Part shown: piece after piece, positions 34,644 through 44,332 of the stretch
Layout: each line of letters begins with the position of its first letter
Position numbering within the stretch: the stretch's first letter is position 1
NCBI RefSeq assembly: GCF_000421825.1
Contig: NZ_ATXT01000017.1
Location: 1 to 64,000, forward strand
Reading direction: 5' to 3'
Source of the DNA: Humibacter albus DSM 18994
GTDB lineage: Bacteria > Actinomycetota > Actinomycetes > Actinomycetales > Microbacteriaceae
Length of the DNA: 64,000 nucleotides
Notes under the pieces: generated by a model
Database searches by the model: none
What the model saw: only the letters and a program-made list of their open reading frames with translations
What the model was told of the DNA's origin: nothing
Program-made: the position numbers and the translations under genes

Positions 34644-36707
34644 TCAGACGAGCAGCTGGTGCTTGGCCAGGTCGCGGTAAAGGGGTGTCGACTCCACGAG
34701 TTCCGAGTGCGTGCCGACACCGACGACGCGACCCTTGTCGACGACCACGATCTGGTCGGAGTCGACCACCGTCGAGAGCCGGTGGGCGATGACGATCAGG
34801 GTGCGGTTCTCCGCTACCGCGTCGATCGCGTCGCGCATGAGTTGCTCGTTGCGCCCGTCGAGGCTCGAGGTGGATTCGTCGAGCAGCAGTAGGGGCGGAG
34901 CCGCCAGCAGGGCGCGACCGATCGCGAGGCGCTGGCGCTCGCCGCCGGAGAGCATGACGCCGTCTTCGCCGACGGGGGCGTTCAACCCGAGTGGGCTGCG
35001 CTCGAGCACGTCGGTGAGGTTGACGGCGTGCAGCACGTCGACGCACTGCTCGTCGGTAGCGTCGGCGGCGGCCAGTGTCAGGTTGTCGCGGATCGTGCCG
35101 GCGAGCACGGGGGCATCCTGCTCGACGTACCCGATCTGGGCGCGGAGGGCGCCGCGATCGACGGTGCGGATGTCGAGCCCGCCCATCGAGATGACGCCGC
35201 TGTTCGGGTCGTAGAAGCGCTCGATCAGTGCGAGGATGGTGCTCTTTCCCGCACCGGACGGCCCGACCAGCGCGGTGCGCTTGCCGCGTGGCGCGGCGAA
35301 GCTCACGCCGTGCAGCACGCCCTCGTCGACAGAGGCCGTATCGGATGCCGTGAGCCCGGTCACCGAGATGGCCGGCGTCGCCCGCGTGGTCGCCTCCGCT
35401 TCGGCCACCACGTCGCGGCCCTCGAATGCTTCCAGGGTCTCGTCGGCAAGCGACGGCCCCGTCGAATCGCTCTGCATGGATGGCCCGGTCGTCTCGCCGG
35501 TGCCCATTGCGCCGCGCGTCGCTTCGTCATCGTTCGCGGACGCCGCCGAGCGTGATGCCCGCGCTCTGATGACAGCGTCGGGATACGCGAACCGCACGTT
35601 CTCGAAGGCGATGGCCGGGGCATCCGGATTCACCGACGCGTTGGCCGGGCCCACGATGAGTGCTCGTTGTTCGGCCGGCAGATCGGCGGCGTCCTCGCTC
35701 GGGATCTCGACGATCTCCTGGATGCGCCCGAGCGCGCCGAGCGCCGAGTTCACCGAGGTCAGCGCCCCGAACGCCTGGCCCAGCGGCAGGATCATCATGA
35801 AGAGGAACAGGATGAACGCCACCAGGCTCGCCACCGTGATGGCGCCGCTCGCGACGCGGTAGCCGCCGACGCCGAGCACGACGAGGAACGACACCTGCAT
35901 GGCGATGCCGGCCACCGGCACGACCAGGGCCGAGATCTTCGCGACCTTGACGCCCATGTCGTACGCGCCGGTGGCATCGTTCTCGATCGACGCGACTTCC
36001 CGCTTCGTCGCCCCGGCAGCGCGGATCGTGCGCACCGAGCTGATGGCCCGCTCGACCGAGGCGGCGAGATCGCCCACCCGCTCCTGAGCCTTGCGGCTCG
36101 CGACGCGGATGCGGCTCGACAGCAGCACGACGACCACTATCGAGACCGCGATCACGAGCACGGTCAGTCCGAGCAGCACCGGGTCGATGACGAGCATGGC
36201 GATCAGAGCGCCGATGAACGTGAGCGCACCGCCGATCGCTTCGACGAGGCCCTGCGTGAGCACGGCACGCAGCAGCGTGGTGTCGCTGCTGACCCGCGAG
36301 ACGAGGTCGCCGGTGCGGCGGGCGTCGAACTCGCTGATGGGGAGGCCGAGCATCCTACCCACGAGCCGCGTGCGCGAGGAGAGCACGACGGACTCGCCCG
36401 TGCGCTGCAAGAGATAGTGCTGGTAGCCGGAGATGAGACCCGAGATCACGACGAGCGCGACGAGCGCCCAGACGAGGCCGCCCATGGAGGCGCCCTTCTC
36501 GACGATGCCGATCACCTGGCTGACGAGCAGCGGCTGAGCCAGGCTCGCGGCGGCACCGAGCACGCTGAGCACCACGACGAACGTCATCGTGAGCCGGTGC
36601 TCCAGAAGATAGGGCAGGAGCTGCCCGAACGTGGCGCGCGGCCCGTCGTCCTTCTTCGGCCGCCCGAACGGACTGCGCGAGGGTCGGTTGGGCGCGGAAG
36701 TGCTCAT
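34644..36707 (-). CDS. ABC exporter, fused permease and ATPase, with an insertion in the nucleotide-binding domain
   Basis: A 687-residue half-transporter; it would act as a dimer. Six membrane helices occupy about 40-310. The nucleotide-binding domain begins at about 364 (IAFENVRFAYPDAV), has Walker A GPSGAGKST, signature LSGGERQRL and Walker B LLLLDES. Between the Tyr of the A-loop strand (about 375) and VLHGVSF (about 464) lies an extra low-complexity stretch of about 85 residues where relatives have about five. It keeps frame and codon bias and is probably a flexible insertion. Substrate unknown. ATG 36707 is preceded by TGGAG. Confidence 0.92.
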   Translation of the reverse strand: MSTSAPNRPSRSPFGRPKKDDGPRATFGQLLPYLLEHRLTMTFVVVLSVLGAAASLAQPLLVSQVIGIVEKGASMGGLVWALVALVVISGLISGYQHYLLQRTGESVVLSSRTRLVGRMLGLPISEFDARRTGDLVSRVSSDTTLLRAVLTQGLVEAIGGALTFIGALIAMLVIDPVLLGLTVLVIAVSIVVVVLLSSRIRVASRKAQERVGDLAASVERAISSVRTIRAAGATKREVASIENDATGAYDMGVKVAKISALVVPVAGIAMQVSFLVVLGVGGYRVASGAITVASLVAFILFLFMMILPLGQAFGALTSVNSALGALGRIQEIVEIPSEDAADLPAEQRALIVGPANASVNPDAPAIAFENVRFAYPDAVIRARASRSAASANDDEATRGAMGTGETTGPSMQSDSTGPSLADETLEAFEGRDVVAEAEATTRATPAISVTGLTASDTASVDEGVLHGVSFAAPRGKRTALVGPSGAGKSTILALIERFYDPNSGVISMGGLDIRTVDRGALRAQIGYVEQDAPVLAGTIRDNLTLAAADATDEQCVDVLHAVNLTDVLERSPLGLNAPVGEDGVMLSGGERQRLAIGRALLAAPPLLLLDESTSSLDGRNEQLMRDAIDAVAENRTLIVIAHRLSTVVDSDQIVVVDKGRVVGVGTHSELVESTPLYRDLAKHQLLV

Positions 36708-36821
36708 GGGAACTCCAGTCGAGACCGGTGGGGAGGCGTTCGGCAGAGTATCAATGTGGGCTGACAGCGGTACGGGACCGACGAGAAGGGCGAGGATGCT
36801 GGTCCGAGAGTCTCACCCTTC

Positions 36822-36902
36822 GTGCTCCGGTGCCTGCGGAGCGAGCGCAGCGAGTCGAAACGCGCGCGACGAGACCCTTCGACTCGCTCGCTCAGGGAGC
36901 CG
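36822..36902. repeat. Dispersed palindromic repeat, copy 2
   Basis: GAGCGAGCGCAGCGAGTCGAA at 36839-36859 approximately, then CCCTTCGACTCGCTCGCTCAGGGAGC read in two parts to about 36900. The halves are inverted copies, so a hairpin can form. It sits between the two divergent ABC transporter units. Confidence 0.75.
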
Positions 36903-36959
36903 TACGTTTCCGCCCAGCGGGTCTTGGGAACAATCCGCCCCGATGTCGCCCGTGGGGGT

Positions 36960-36965
36960 TACGTT
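36960..36965 (+). promoter_or_regulatory. Predicted -10 box (TACGTT), leaderless start of the ABC-2 ATPase gene
   Basis: TACGTT ends 7 nt before GTG 36973 and selects that start over ATG 36943 and the long upstream frame. Confidence 0.45.
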
Positions 36966-36972
36966 GATCATC

Positions 36973-37899
36973 GTGTCTTCGCCGGTGATCGTCGCATCCG
37001 AGCTCGTCAAGAGGTACGGCGGGGTGACCGCGGTCGGCGGCATCTCGTTCGAGGTCGCGCCCGGCGAGTCGTTCGGACTTCTGGGCCCCAACGGCGCGGG
37101 CAAGTCGACCACGATGCGCATGGTCGGCGCCGTCTCCACGCGCACCAGCGGACGGCTGACGATCCTCGGCCTCGACCCCGATCACGATGGCCCCGAGATC
37201 CGCGCCCAACTCGGTGTCGTGCCGCAGGCCGACAATCTCGACGAAGAGCTCCGCGTGCGGGAGAACCTGATGGTCTACGGCCGCTACTTCGGATTGCCGA
37301 TGTCGTACGTGCGCCGCAAGGCCGACGATCTCCTCGCGTTCGCGCAGCTGCAGGACAAGGCCAAATCCAAGGTCACCGACCTCTCCGGCGGCATGAAGCG
37401 GCGGCTCACGATCGCGCGGGGCCTGATGAACGATCCGCGCATCCTGCTGCTCGACGAGCCGACAACGGGGCTCGATCCACAGGCGCGGCACATTCTCTGG
37501 GATCGCCTGTTCCGGCTGAAGGAGCAGGGCACGACCCTCGTGCTCACCACTCACTACATGGACGAGGCCGAGCAGCTCTGCGATCGGCTGATCGTCGTCG
37601 ACAAGGGCGTGATCATGGCGGAGGGCACTCCTGCCTCGCTGATCCGCGAGTACTCGACGCGTGAAGTGCTCGAACTCCGGTTCGGCGCTGACCGCAACGC
37701 CGAGATGGCCGAGAGCCTGAGCGGCAGCGGCGACCGCGTCGAAGCGCTGCCCGACCGCGTGCTCGTGTACACGGCCGACGGCGAAGGCGAGCTGGCCCGC
37801 CTGACCGAGGCAGGCATCCGACCGCTGACCTCGCTCGTGCGCCGCTCCAGCCTCGAGGACGTGTTCCTGCGGCTCACCGGACGGAGCCTGATCGAATGA
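36973..37899 (+). CDS. ABC-2 type transporter ATP-binding protein
   Basis: A 308-residue ATPase of the DrrA/NodI-like branch. Walker A is GPNGAGKSTT, the signature LSGGMKRRL, and Walker B ILLLDEPTTGLDPQ. The C-terminal about 80 residues form the accessory domain typical of drug/lipid exporters. It is the first of three overlapping genes (ATPase, permease, permease), so the complex would have two different membrane subunits. Substrate unknown; NodI/NodJ-like systems export oligosaccharides and DrrAB exports drugs. The GTG start is placed by the -10 box and by fit to family length. Confidence 0.92.
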   Translation: MSSPVIVASELVKRYGGVTAVGGISFEVAPGESFGLLGPNGAGKSTTMRMVGAVSTRTSGRLTILGLDPDHDGPEIRAQLGVVPQADNLDEELRVRENLMVYGRYFGLPMSYVRRKADDLLAFAQLQDKAKSKVTDLSGGMKRRLTIARGLMNDPRILLLDEPTTGLDPQARHILWDRLFRLKEQGTTLVLTTHYMDEAEQLCDRLIVVDKGVIMAEGTPASLIREYSTREVLELRFGADRNAEMAESLSGSGDRVEALPDRVLVYTADGEGELARLTEAGIRPLTSLVRRSSLEDVFLRLTGRSLIE

Positions 37900-38720
37900 C
37901 CGCGATCCAGACCCGGGTGCTGGATGCCTCGCCCAGCGCCGCGAAGGCCCGTCGCTTCGGCGCGTGGTACGTCGCCGAGCACCGACTGCGGGTGATGCGG
38001 TCGTATGTGTCGACCGTCGTGATCGGCGCCATCGGCACCCCGCTGCTCTACCTCATCGCGATGGGCGTCGGACTCGGGCATCTCGTCGGATCCACTCCGA
38101 TCGACGGAGTCAGCTACCTGCAGTTCGTCGCACCCGCGCTGATGTGCTCGGCGGCCGTCACCGTGGCCTCCGAGGAGTTCACCTACCCTGTGCTCTCGGG
38201 CTTCAAGTGGAACCCGACCTTCATCGGCATCAGCTCGTCGCCCATCACGCCCGGTCAGATCATCGACGGCATGGTCATCTCGGTGATCGTGCGCGCGTTC
38301 GTCACCAGTGTCATCTACTGGGTGATCATCCTCTTCTTCGGTGCGATGACCGTCGGCGTCTCCGCACTGAGCGTGATCGTGGCCACGCTGGTCGGGCTGG
38401 CCTTCGGCATTCCGATCATGACCTACATCGCCACGCTCGAGCGCGATACCGGCCAGATCGCCATGGTGATGCGGCTCGTGCTGCTGCCGCTCACGTTGTT
38501 CTCCGGCACGTTCTTCCCGCTGACGAGCATGCCCGTCTACTTGCAATGGATCGGCTGGATCTCGCCCATCTGGCACGGCACCCAGCTCGCCCGCGTGCTC
38601 GCGTACGGCGCGCAGGTTCCCGGTTGGCTCATCGTCGTTCACGTGCTGTTCCTGCTCGCGCTGATCGTGCCGTTCTGGTGGCTCTCGCGCCGCATCGCGA
38701 AGCGGAGGCTCACCGCATGA
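37896..38720 (+). CDS. ABC-2 type permease (first)
   Basis: A 274-residue membrane protein with about six hydrophobic segments. ABC-2 family features include LVGSTPIDGVSYLQFVAPAL, and LFSGTFFPLTSMP before the last helices. The ATG overlaps the ATPase stop (ATGA), and its own stop overlaps the next permease in the same way. Confidence 0.9.
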   Translation: MTAIQTRVLDASPSAAKARRFGAWYVAEHRLRVMRSYVSTVVIGAIGTPLLYLIAMGVGLGHLVGSTPIDGVSYLQFVAPALMCSAAVTVASEEFTYPVLSGFKWNPTFIGISSSPITPGQIIDGMVISVIVRAFVTSVIYWVIILFFGAMTVGVSALSVIVATLVGLAFGIPIMTYIATLERDTGQIAMVMRLVLLPLTLFSGTFFPLTSMPVYLQWIGWISPIWHGTQLARVLAYGAQVPGWLIVVHVLFLLALIVPFWWLSRRIAKRRLTA

Positions 38721-39550
38721 GCGTCGACGAGGTGCGGATGTCCGCGCCGGCCCGCCGCCGCCCCGGCCCGTTGGGCGCGCTCTACGCCGGCAACGCCAGG
38801 GCCGTTCTCTACCGTGCGTTCACGGCCACCAAGTCGACGAACTGGGCCGTCGTGCTCAGCGGTGCATTCGAGCCGGTGTTCTATCTGCTTTCGCTCGGCA
38901 TCGGGCTGGGACCGCTGGTCGGCACCGTCGAGGCGGGCGACGGGCGAGCCATCCCGTATGCGGCGTTCATCGCGCCGGCGCTGCTGGCCACCGAGGCGAT
39001 GAACGGAGCGGTGTACGACTCCACGTGGAACGTGTTCTTCAAGATCCGCTACGCGAAGCTCTATGAAGGCATGCTCGCGACGTCGCTCGGGCCGCTCGAT
39101 GTGGCGATCGGCGAGATCTCGTTCGCGCTCCTGCGCGGAGGCATGTACGCCGTGGCGTTCATGGTCGTGATGCAACTGATCGGCCTGAACCTGTCGTGGT
39201 GGGCGCTGCTCGCGCTGCCGGCCGTGCTGCTCGTGGCGCTCGCCTTCGCCAGCTTCGGCATGGGCATCACGAGCTACATGAAGTCGTTCCAGCAGATGGA
39301 CATCATCAACTTCATCATGCTGCCGATGTTCCTGCTCTCCGGCACGTTCTACCCGCTATCGGTGTACCCGCAGGGCGTGCAGCTCGTCATCCAGGCGCTT
39401 CCGCTGTGGCAGAGCGTGGACCTCGTGAGATCACTGACGACCGGGGCGGTGAGCGCAGGCATCCTCTGGCATGTGCTCTACCTCGCCGTGATGGCGGCCC
39501 TCGGAATGATGCTCACCACAAGACGCTTGCGCGCGCTCTTCCTCGACTGA
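38717..39550 (+). CDS. ABC-2 type permease (second)
   Basis: A 277-residue paralogue of the preceding permease, with VEAGDGRAIPYAAFIAPALL and LLSGTFYPLSVYP in matching positions. The long upstream frame is a shadow; ATG 38717 overlaps the previous stop. The two permeases probably form a heterodimer with two copies of the ATPase. Confidence 0.9.
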   Translation: MSVDEVRMSAPARRRPGPLGALYAGNARAVLYRAFTATKSTNWAVVLSGAFEPVFYLLSLGIGLGPLVGTVEAGDGRAIPYAAFIAPALLATEAMNGAVYDSTWNVFFKIRYAKLYEGMLATSLGPLDVAIGEISFALLRGGMYAVAFMVVMQLIGLNLSWWALLALPAVLLVALAFASFGMGITSYMKSFQQMDIINFIMLPMFLLSGTFYPLSVYPQGVQLVIQALPLWQSVDLVRSLTTGAVSAGILWHVLYLAVMAALGMMLTTRRLRALFLD

Positions 39551-39566
39551 GGGCCTAGCGAACCCC

Positions 39567-39812
39567 TGTGCTCCTTGTGTCGCCGCGCTCGCCGAGCGAC
39601 AGCCCCTTCGTCCTGTGCTCGCCGAGCGACCGAAGGGAGTCGAAGCATGCGCGTCGAGGCGTTCATCCCCTTCGACTCGCCTTCGACTCGCCTTCGGCTC
39701 GCTCAGGGAGCACGGCTCGCCTTCGACTCGCCTTCGGCTCGCTCAGGGAGCACGGCTCGCCTTCGACTCGCTCAGGGAGCACGGCTCGCTTGCGGCTCGC
39801 TCAGGAACACGG
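39567..39812. repeat. Dispersed palindromic repeats, copy 3 (expanded cluster)
   Basis: This gap holds several CGAGCGACCGAAGGGAGTCGAA and CTTCGACTCGCCTTCGGCTC units. The block CTTCGACTCGC..GGCTCGCTCAGGGAGCACGGCTCGC repeats about three times in tandem (about 39660-39800). It looks like local duplication of the family seen at 34544, 36822 and 60289. No gene is supported here. Confidence 0.75.
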
Positions 39813-39851
39813 CGTGCCCGTCGGCGGCACGGGCGCCCTGAATGGCGACGA

Positions 39852-39857
39852 TAGGCT
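39852..39857 (+). promoter_or_regulatory. Predicted -10 box (TAGGCT), leaderless start of the DUF2269 gene
   Basis: TAGGCT ends 7 nt before ATG 39865. Confidence 0.5.
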
Positions 39858-39864
39858 GGGCCGT

Positions 39865-40347
39865 ATGAGCGTGGCGAGTGTAATCTTCAACATCCTGCAC
39901 GTGGTGGCGGCCGTCTTCATCGTCGGGCCGATGGCCATTCTGCCGATGACGGCGATGCGGGCCATCCGATCCGGATCCGTGTCGCAGGTGCGCACCCTGG
40001 CCACCTCGACGAACATCTTCAGCCTTCTCTCGCTGCTGGTCGTCATCCTCGGCTTCGGCGCCATGGGCTTCTCCCGGTACGACACGACGTTCGCGTCGAC
40101 CTGGATCTGGCTGTCCCTCGTGCTCTACGTGATCGCCCTCGGGCTCACGCTGTTCGTGGTCGTGCCCGCGATGCGCCGGGCAGCCGACAACCTCGAGGGC
40201 GGCAAGGCCGTCGATGCCGAGGCTCCGGCCACACCCGGTGAGAGCACCGCTGCCGCCACGGGCGGCTACGGCATGATCGCCGGAACGAGCGGCATCGCCA
40301 CTCTGCTGCTCCTGGCCGTCGTGGTCCTGATGGTCTGGAAGCCGTAG
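39865..40347 (+). CDS. DUF2269-like integral membrane protein
   Basis: A 160-residue protein with four predicted membrane helices (about 5-30, 50-70, 80-105 and 135-157). The N-terminal ILHVVAAVFIVGPMAILPM resembles DUF2269 membrane proteins. Between helices 3 and 4 is a polar loop rich in Glu and Ala. Function unknown. It converges on ribH with only 6 bp between stop codons, so the two transcripts probably overlap. Confidence 0.75.
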   Translation: MSVASVIFNILHVVAAVFIVGPMAILPMTAMRAIRSGSVSQVRTLATSTNIFSLLSLLVVILGFGAMGFSRYDTTFASTWIWLSLVLYVIALGLTLFVVVPAMRRAADNLEGGKAVDAEAPATPGESTAAATGGYGMIAGTSGIATLLLLAVVVLMVWKP

Positions 40348-40353
40348 CCCGAC

Positions 40354-40827
40354 TCAGGCGCGCAGTTCGCGCAGGGTCAGCGCCGTCGCGATGGCGGCGT
40401 GCGCGGCCTCGGCGCCCTTGTCTTCCTTGGACCCCGGCAGACCCGCGCGGTCAAGACCCTGCTGCTCGTCGTCGAGGGTGAGCACGCCGAATCCCACCGG
40501 CTTGCCGGTGTCGAGCGCGACCCTCGTCAGGCCGTCCGTGGCCGCCGACGACACGAAGTCGAAGTGCGGTGTTCCTCCGCGGATGATCACGCCGAGGGCG
40601 ACGACGGCATCGGCGCCCGCATCCAGCGCCGCCTTGCTCACGACGGGCAGCTCGAAGCTGCCGGGAACGCGCACCAGGGACCAGGCGGCTCCGGATGCCT
40701 GCAGCTCACGTCGCGCCCCGGCGACGAGCCCCTCGGCGATCGTCTCGTGCCACGTGCCCGCCACCACCACCACTTTCAGGTCTGCGGCATTCAGGGTCTG
40801 GTGCTCGGGCGCGCCGTCTGAGCTCAT
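40354..40827 (-). CDS. ribH: 6,7-dimethyl-8-ribityllumazine synthase
   Basis: A 157-residue lumazine synthase joining 5-amino-6-ribitylamino-uracil and dihydroxybutanone phosphate in riboflavin synthesis. Motifs are [21 protein letters not shown], the catalytic His in [10 protein letters not shown], and [10 protein letters not shown] near the end. Normal length for the icosahedral family. Last gene of the rib operon, overlapping ribBA by ATGA. Confidence 0.96.
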   Translation of the reverse strand: MSSDGAPEHQTLNAADLKVVVVAGTWHETIAEGLVAGARRELQASGAAWSLVRVPGSFELPVVSKAALDAGADAVVALGVIIRGGTPHFDFVSSAATDGLTRVALDTGKPVGFGVLTLDDEQQGLDRAGLPGSKEDKGAEAAHAAIATALTLRELRA

Positions 40828-42236
40828 CGGGGCTGTCCTTCCATGGGGTGCTGCTGGTCGGGGGTGTCATCGAAGTCGAGCCGTGCGGCGTCGCGGGTGT
40901 CGTCGACGGGCGTCGACACGTGGTGGGCGATCAGCTCGTCGTCGGAGGTGGCGGCGGCATCCTGCTCGAACGTGCTGTCGAGCTCGGGGAGCTCAGAGTC
41001 GGCCACGGGCAGCAGGTGCCCGAGCCGATCGCGCTTGGTCGCGAGGTACTGCTCGTTGAGGGCGCCGAGGCCGACGACGAGCGGCACCCGCTCCTCGATG
41101 GTGATGCCGTGCTCACCGAGTTGGTTGACCTTGTCGGGGTTGTTCGTGAGCAGCCGCACCGAGGTGATGCCGAGATCGTTCAGAATGGCGGCCGCCGCCC
41201 CGTAGTCGCGCGCGTCGATCGGCAGCCCGAGCGCGAGATTGGCATCCAGCGTGTCGAGGCCGTCCTCCTGCAGACGGTAGGCGCGCAGCTTGTTGATCAG
41301 GCCGATGCCCCGGCCCTCGTGACCGCGCAGGTAGATGACGACGCCGCCGTCGTTCTGGATGGTGTCGAGCGCGGCATCCAGTTGGGGACCGCACTCGCAC
41401 TTCAGCGAACCGAAGGCCTCACCGGTCAGGCATTCGGAGTGCACGCGCACGAGGGAGCCTGGTCCAGGATCGCCCGCGATGACGGCCACATGGTCGGCGC
41501 CGGTCATGCGATCGCGGTACGCGCGCATGCGGAACGGACCGTGGGTGGTCGGCACCGTGGTCTCCACCTCGAAGATCACGCGCGACGTCTCGGACGTCGA
41601 TGCCACCGGCTCGAGCGGCGTGTCGCAGTGATATTCCTGCAGGTAGGCGATGAGCGCCTCGATCGTGATCACCGGCACGCCTTCACGTGCGCCGAACTCG
41701 ATCAGCTCGGGCAGCCGCATCATCTCGCCGTCGTCGGCGACCACCTCGCCGATCGCCCCGACCGGCGTCATGCCCGCGAGCTTGAGGAGGTCGACCGTGG
41801 CCTCGGTGTGCCCGTCCCGTTCGCGCACACCGCCGTCCACCGCCCGGAGCGGAACGACGTGGCCCGGCCGGTGCAGGCTTCGCGGGGTCGACGACGGGTC
41901 GGCGAGCACCCGGAGTGTGTGCGCACGGTCGGCGGCGCTGATGCCGGTGGAGAGACGGTCGGCCGCATCCACCGTGATCGTGTAGTTCGTGCCGCGGTCG
42001 TCCTCGTTGTCGACGACCATCACGGGCAGCTCGAGCTTGTCGGCCAGCTCGTTCGTCAGCGGGGCGCAGAGGAACCCGGAAGTATGGCGCACCAGCCACG
42101 CGACCCACTCCTGCGAGGCGGTCTCGGCCGCCAGCACCACGTCGCCCTCGTTCTCGCGGCTCTCGTTGTCGGCCACGAGCACGGGTCGTCCGGCCCGCAG
42201 CGATTCGAGCGCCTCGGGGATCGTCGCCAGCGTCAT
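40824..42236 (-). CDS. ribBA: Bifunctional DHBP synthase / GTP cyclohydrolase II
   Basis: A 470-residue fusion supplying both precursors of riboflavin. The N-terminal RibB half has [18 protein letters not shown] and RPGHVVPL. The RibA half has the zinc-binding [17 protein letters not shown] and [10 protein letters not shown]. The last about 55 residues after LGHLLPV are an acidic extension absent from most RibBA proteins I know. ATG 42236 overlaps the ribE stop and is preceded by GAGGAGC. Confidence 0.96.
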   Translation of the reverse strand: MTLATIPEALESLRAGRPVLVADNESRENEGDVVLAAETASQEWVAWLVRHTSGFLCAPLTNELADKLELPVMVVDNEDDRGTNYTITVDAADRLSTGISAADRAHTLRVLADPSSTPRSLHRPGHVVPLRAVDGGVRERDGHTEATVDLLKLAGMTPVGAIGEVVADDGEMMRLPELIEFGAREGVPVITIEALIAYLQEYHCDTPLEPVASTSETSRVIFEVETTVPTTHGPFRMRAYRDRMTGADHVAVIAGDPGPGSLVRVHSECLTGEAFGSLKCECGPQLDAALDTIQNDGGVVIYLRGHEGRGIGLINKLRAYRLQEDGLDTLDANLALGLPIDARDYGAAAAILNDLGITSVRLLTNNPDKVNQLGEHGITIEERVPLVVGLGALNEQYLATKRDRLGHLLPVADSELPELDSTFEQDAAATSDDELIAHHVSTPVDDTRDAARLDFDDTPDQQHPMEGQPR

Positions 42237-42898
42237 GCGTTGCTCCTCTGTTCGGAGTGGTGATCGTGCGTGGACGCCGACAGCGCGAGCATCCGCTCGA
42301 CGTGCCGCGCCACAATGTCCGTCTCCACGTTGACCCGGTCGCCCACCTCACGCAGGCCCAGCGTCGTAGCGGCGAGCGTCTCGGGAATCAGAGAGACCTC
42401 GAACCACTGCGCCGCGGCATCCGCATCGCTCACGGCGGAGACAGTGAGGGAGACGCCGTCGACCGCGATGGATCCCTTGCGCGTCACGAGCCGCGCGAGG
42501 TCGGGGGAGAGGCTGAACCGCAGCACGCGCCACGCTTCGCCCGGGGTCACGGCGAGCACGACGGCGGTGCCGTCGACGTGGCCCTGCACGATGTGGCCGC
42601 CGAGGCGGTCTCCGACGAGCGCCGCGCGCTCGAGGTTCACCGGCCGCCCGGTCGCGTCCACCAGCTCGCCCAGCAGATCGCCGAGCGTGCTCACCTCGAG
42701 CGTCTCGGCCATCACATCGGCTGTGAACCAGTCGTGGCCCTGATCCACCACGGTGAGGCAGACCCCGCTGACGGCGATGGAATCGCCGTGCTTGGTACCC
42801 TGCACGGCGAGCGGGCCGCGCACGGTGATGCGCGCGGCATCCGGCGTGCGCTCCACGGCGGTGATCTCGCCGAGCTCCTCGATGATTCCGGTGAACAT
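42233..42898 (-). CDS. ribE: Riboflavin synthase alpha subunit
   Basis: A 221-residue trimeric enzyme with two lumazine-binding repeats. It begins MFTGIIEELG and shows HIVQGHVDGTA in the N-terminal repeat and GSIAVDGVSLTV in the second. ATG 42898 is preferred because AAGGAG lies 7 nt upstream; an ATG at 42904 overlaps the ribD stop and would add two residues. The final 20 residues are Ser/His-rich. Confidence 0.95.
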   Translation of the reverse strand: MFTGIIEELGEITAVERTPDAARITVRGPLAVQGTKHGDSIAVSGVCLTVVDQGHDWFTADVMAETLEVSTLGDLLGELVDATGRPVNLERAALVGDRLGGHIVQGHVDGTAVVLAVTPGEAWRVLRFSLSPDLARLVTRKGSIAVDGVSLTVSAVSDADAAAQWFEVSLIPETLAATTLGLREVGDRVNVETDIVARHVERMLALSASTHDHHSEQRSNA

Positions 42899-42900
42899 GC

Positions 42901-44046
42901 TCATGCTCCTTGGCTTGCGGTCTGCGGGGTGGAGGGGGTGGTGGGGCCGGGCGCCGGAGGAATCCGCCTCGCGGCGTCGCCCGTCGCCGGTGCAGCGCGC
43001 TCTGTCGTCCAGCGATTGAGGCTGCGGGGGTGCGGGTCGTGAGCGATGATGAGCACGTCGTCTCCGATCCGCTCGACGCGGTCGAGTTCGAGCCGGCGCT
43101 GCTCCGCTATGGTGCCCACGCCGATGTCGGCGAGTGCGCTGCGTGACCCGCCGAGCAGCGTCGGCGCCAGGTAGACCTGAAGCTCGTCGACCAGCCCCTC
43201 GCGCAGCAGAGCGCTGGCGAGCGTGGGGCCGGCCTCGACGAACGCGGTGCGCACGCCGCGTTCGCGCAGATCGATGAGGTCGGCCGCGAGGTCGTGGCCG
43301 GAGAGAAATACGGGGGAGTTCGGGTGCTGCCGCACCGCCGCATGCTCGGGCACGGCGCGATCGCCGAGCACCACCGGCACGGGTTGTTCCGGCAGCAGCG
43401 TGCCATCATCGGACCGAGCGGTGAGGCTCGAGTCATCGGCGAGCACGGTGCCGGTTCCGACGATGACCGCGTCGCTCGACGCACGCTGCTCGTGCACCCG
43501 GCGACGTGCGGCCGGGCCCGTGATCCATCGGCTCGTGCCGTCGGCGGCGGCGGTCCGGCCGTCGAGGCTGCTCGCCCACTTCAGCGTCACGTGGGGGCGC
43601 CCGAGGCGCGCGGCGGTCAGCCAGTCCTGCAGGAACCGGCCGACGGCATCCGATTGCACGCCCGCCACGACGTCGACCCCCGCGTGGCGCAGTCGCTCCG
43701 CACCACCGTGCGAGGCCTGGCCGGGATCGTCGACCGCATACACGACCCGGGTGACGCCGGCCGCGATGAGCGCCTCGCTGCACGGACCTGTGCGCCCGGT
43801 GTGGTTGCAGGGCTCCAGGGTGACGACCGCGGTGGAGCCGGATGCCCGCCCCGGCTCGAGCTTCGACAGCGCGTCGACTTCGGCGTGGGCTGTGCCGGCG
43901 CCGCGGTGCCAGCCTTCGGCGAGTACGTTGCCGACGGGGGAGAGGATGACGCAGCCGACACGGGGGTTCACGCCGTGTTCGGGACCCCGGGCCGCGAGGT
44001 CGAGGGCGTGACGCATGACAGCGTCGAATTCGCCCGTCTCGGTCAT
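42901..44046 (-). CDS. ribD: Bifunctional riboflavin deaminase/reductase RibD
   Basis: A 381-residue enzyme. The N-terminal cytidine-deaminase-like domain has HAEVDAL and the zinc ligands in EPCNHTGRTGPC. The reductase domain begins near LKWASSLDGRTAA and has VEAGPTLASALL. The C-terminal about 40 residues are Pro/Ala/Thr-rich. ATG 44046 is the likely start, leaving about 100 nt to the FMN riboswitch. First gene of ribD-ribE-ribBA-ribH. Confidence 0.93.
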   Translation of the reverse strand: MTETGEFDAVMRHALDLAARGPEHGVNPRVGCVILSPVGNVLAEGWHRGAGTAHAEVDALSKLEPGRASGSTAVVTLEPCNHTGRTGPCSEALIAAGVTRVVYAVDDPGQASHGGAERLRHAGVDVVAGVQSDAVGRFLQDWLTAARLGRPHVTLKWASSLDGRTAAADGTSRWITGPAARRRVHEQRASSDAVIVGTGTVLADDSSLTARSDDGTLLPEQPVPVVLGDRAVPEHAAVRQHPNSPVFLSGHDLAADLIDLRERGVRTAFVEAGPTLASALLREGLVDELQVYLAPTLLGGSRSALADIGVGTIAEQRRLELDRVERIGDDVLIIAHDPHPRSLNRWTTERAAPATGDAARRIPPAPGPTTPSTPQTASQGA

Positions 44047-44149
44047 CCGCGTCTCTTCCGTGTCCCTGGTCTGCTGCGGTTCGTCGAACCGGTGACTCCG
44101 GGAACGTCGGCGGACGCCGACCGTGCGGATGCTCGCGCATCCACACCCG

Positions 44150-44326
44150 TGCTGCCTCCCATCCGGACTCTGCCGCGTCAGAACAACTGAACGCGCCATC
44201 ACCGTCGGTGCCGGAATTCCACCGGCTCAACCTCGGCCACTCATCCCCTGCTTCTCAGCAGTGGAGCACAGCCTCGGCTCGCGGACTTTCACCGCCGGTT
44301 CGGACTCTCACCGACCCCGGAGCACT
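44150..44326 (-). promoter_or_regulatory. FMN riboswitch (RFN element)
   Basis: Read on the minus strand, the canonical blocks occur in order: GGTCGGTGAGAGTCCGAACC, GGCGGTGAAAGTCCGCGAGCC in two parts, CCGGTGGAATTCCGG, CACCGACGGTGA, and AGTCCGGATGGGAGGCAGC. These define the FMN-binding core. A variable arm (about 44235-44270) extends the element. FMN binding should reduce expression of the rib operon. A GC-rich hairpin (about 44106-44124) between the core and ribD may be part of the expression platform. Confidence 0.96.
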
Positions 44327-44332
44327 ACGTAC

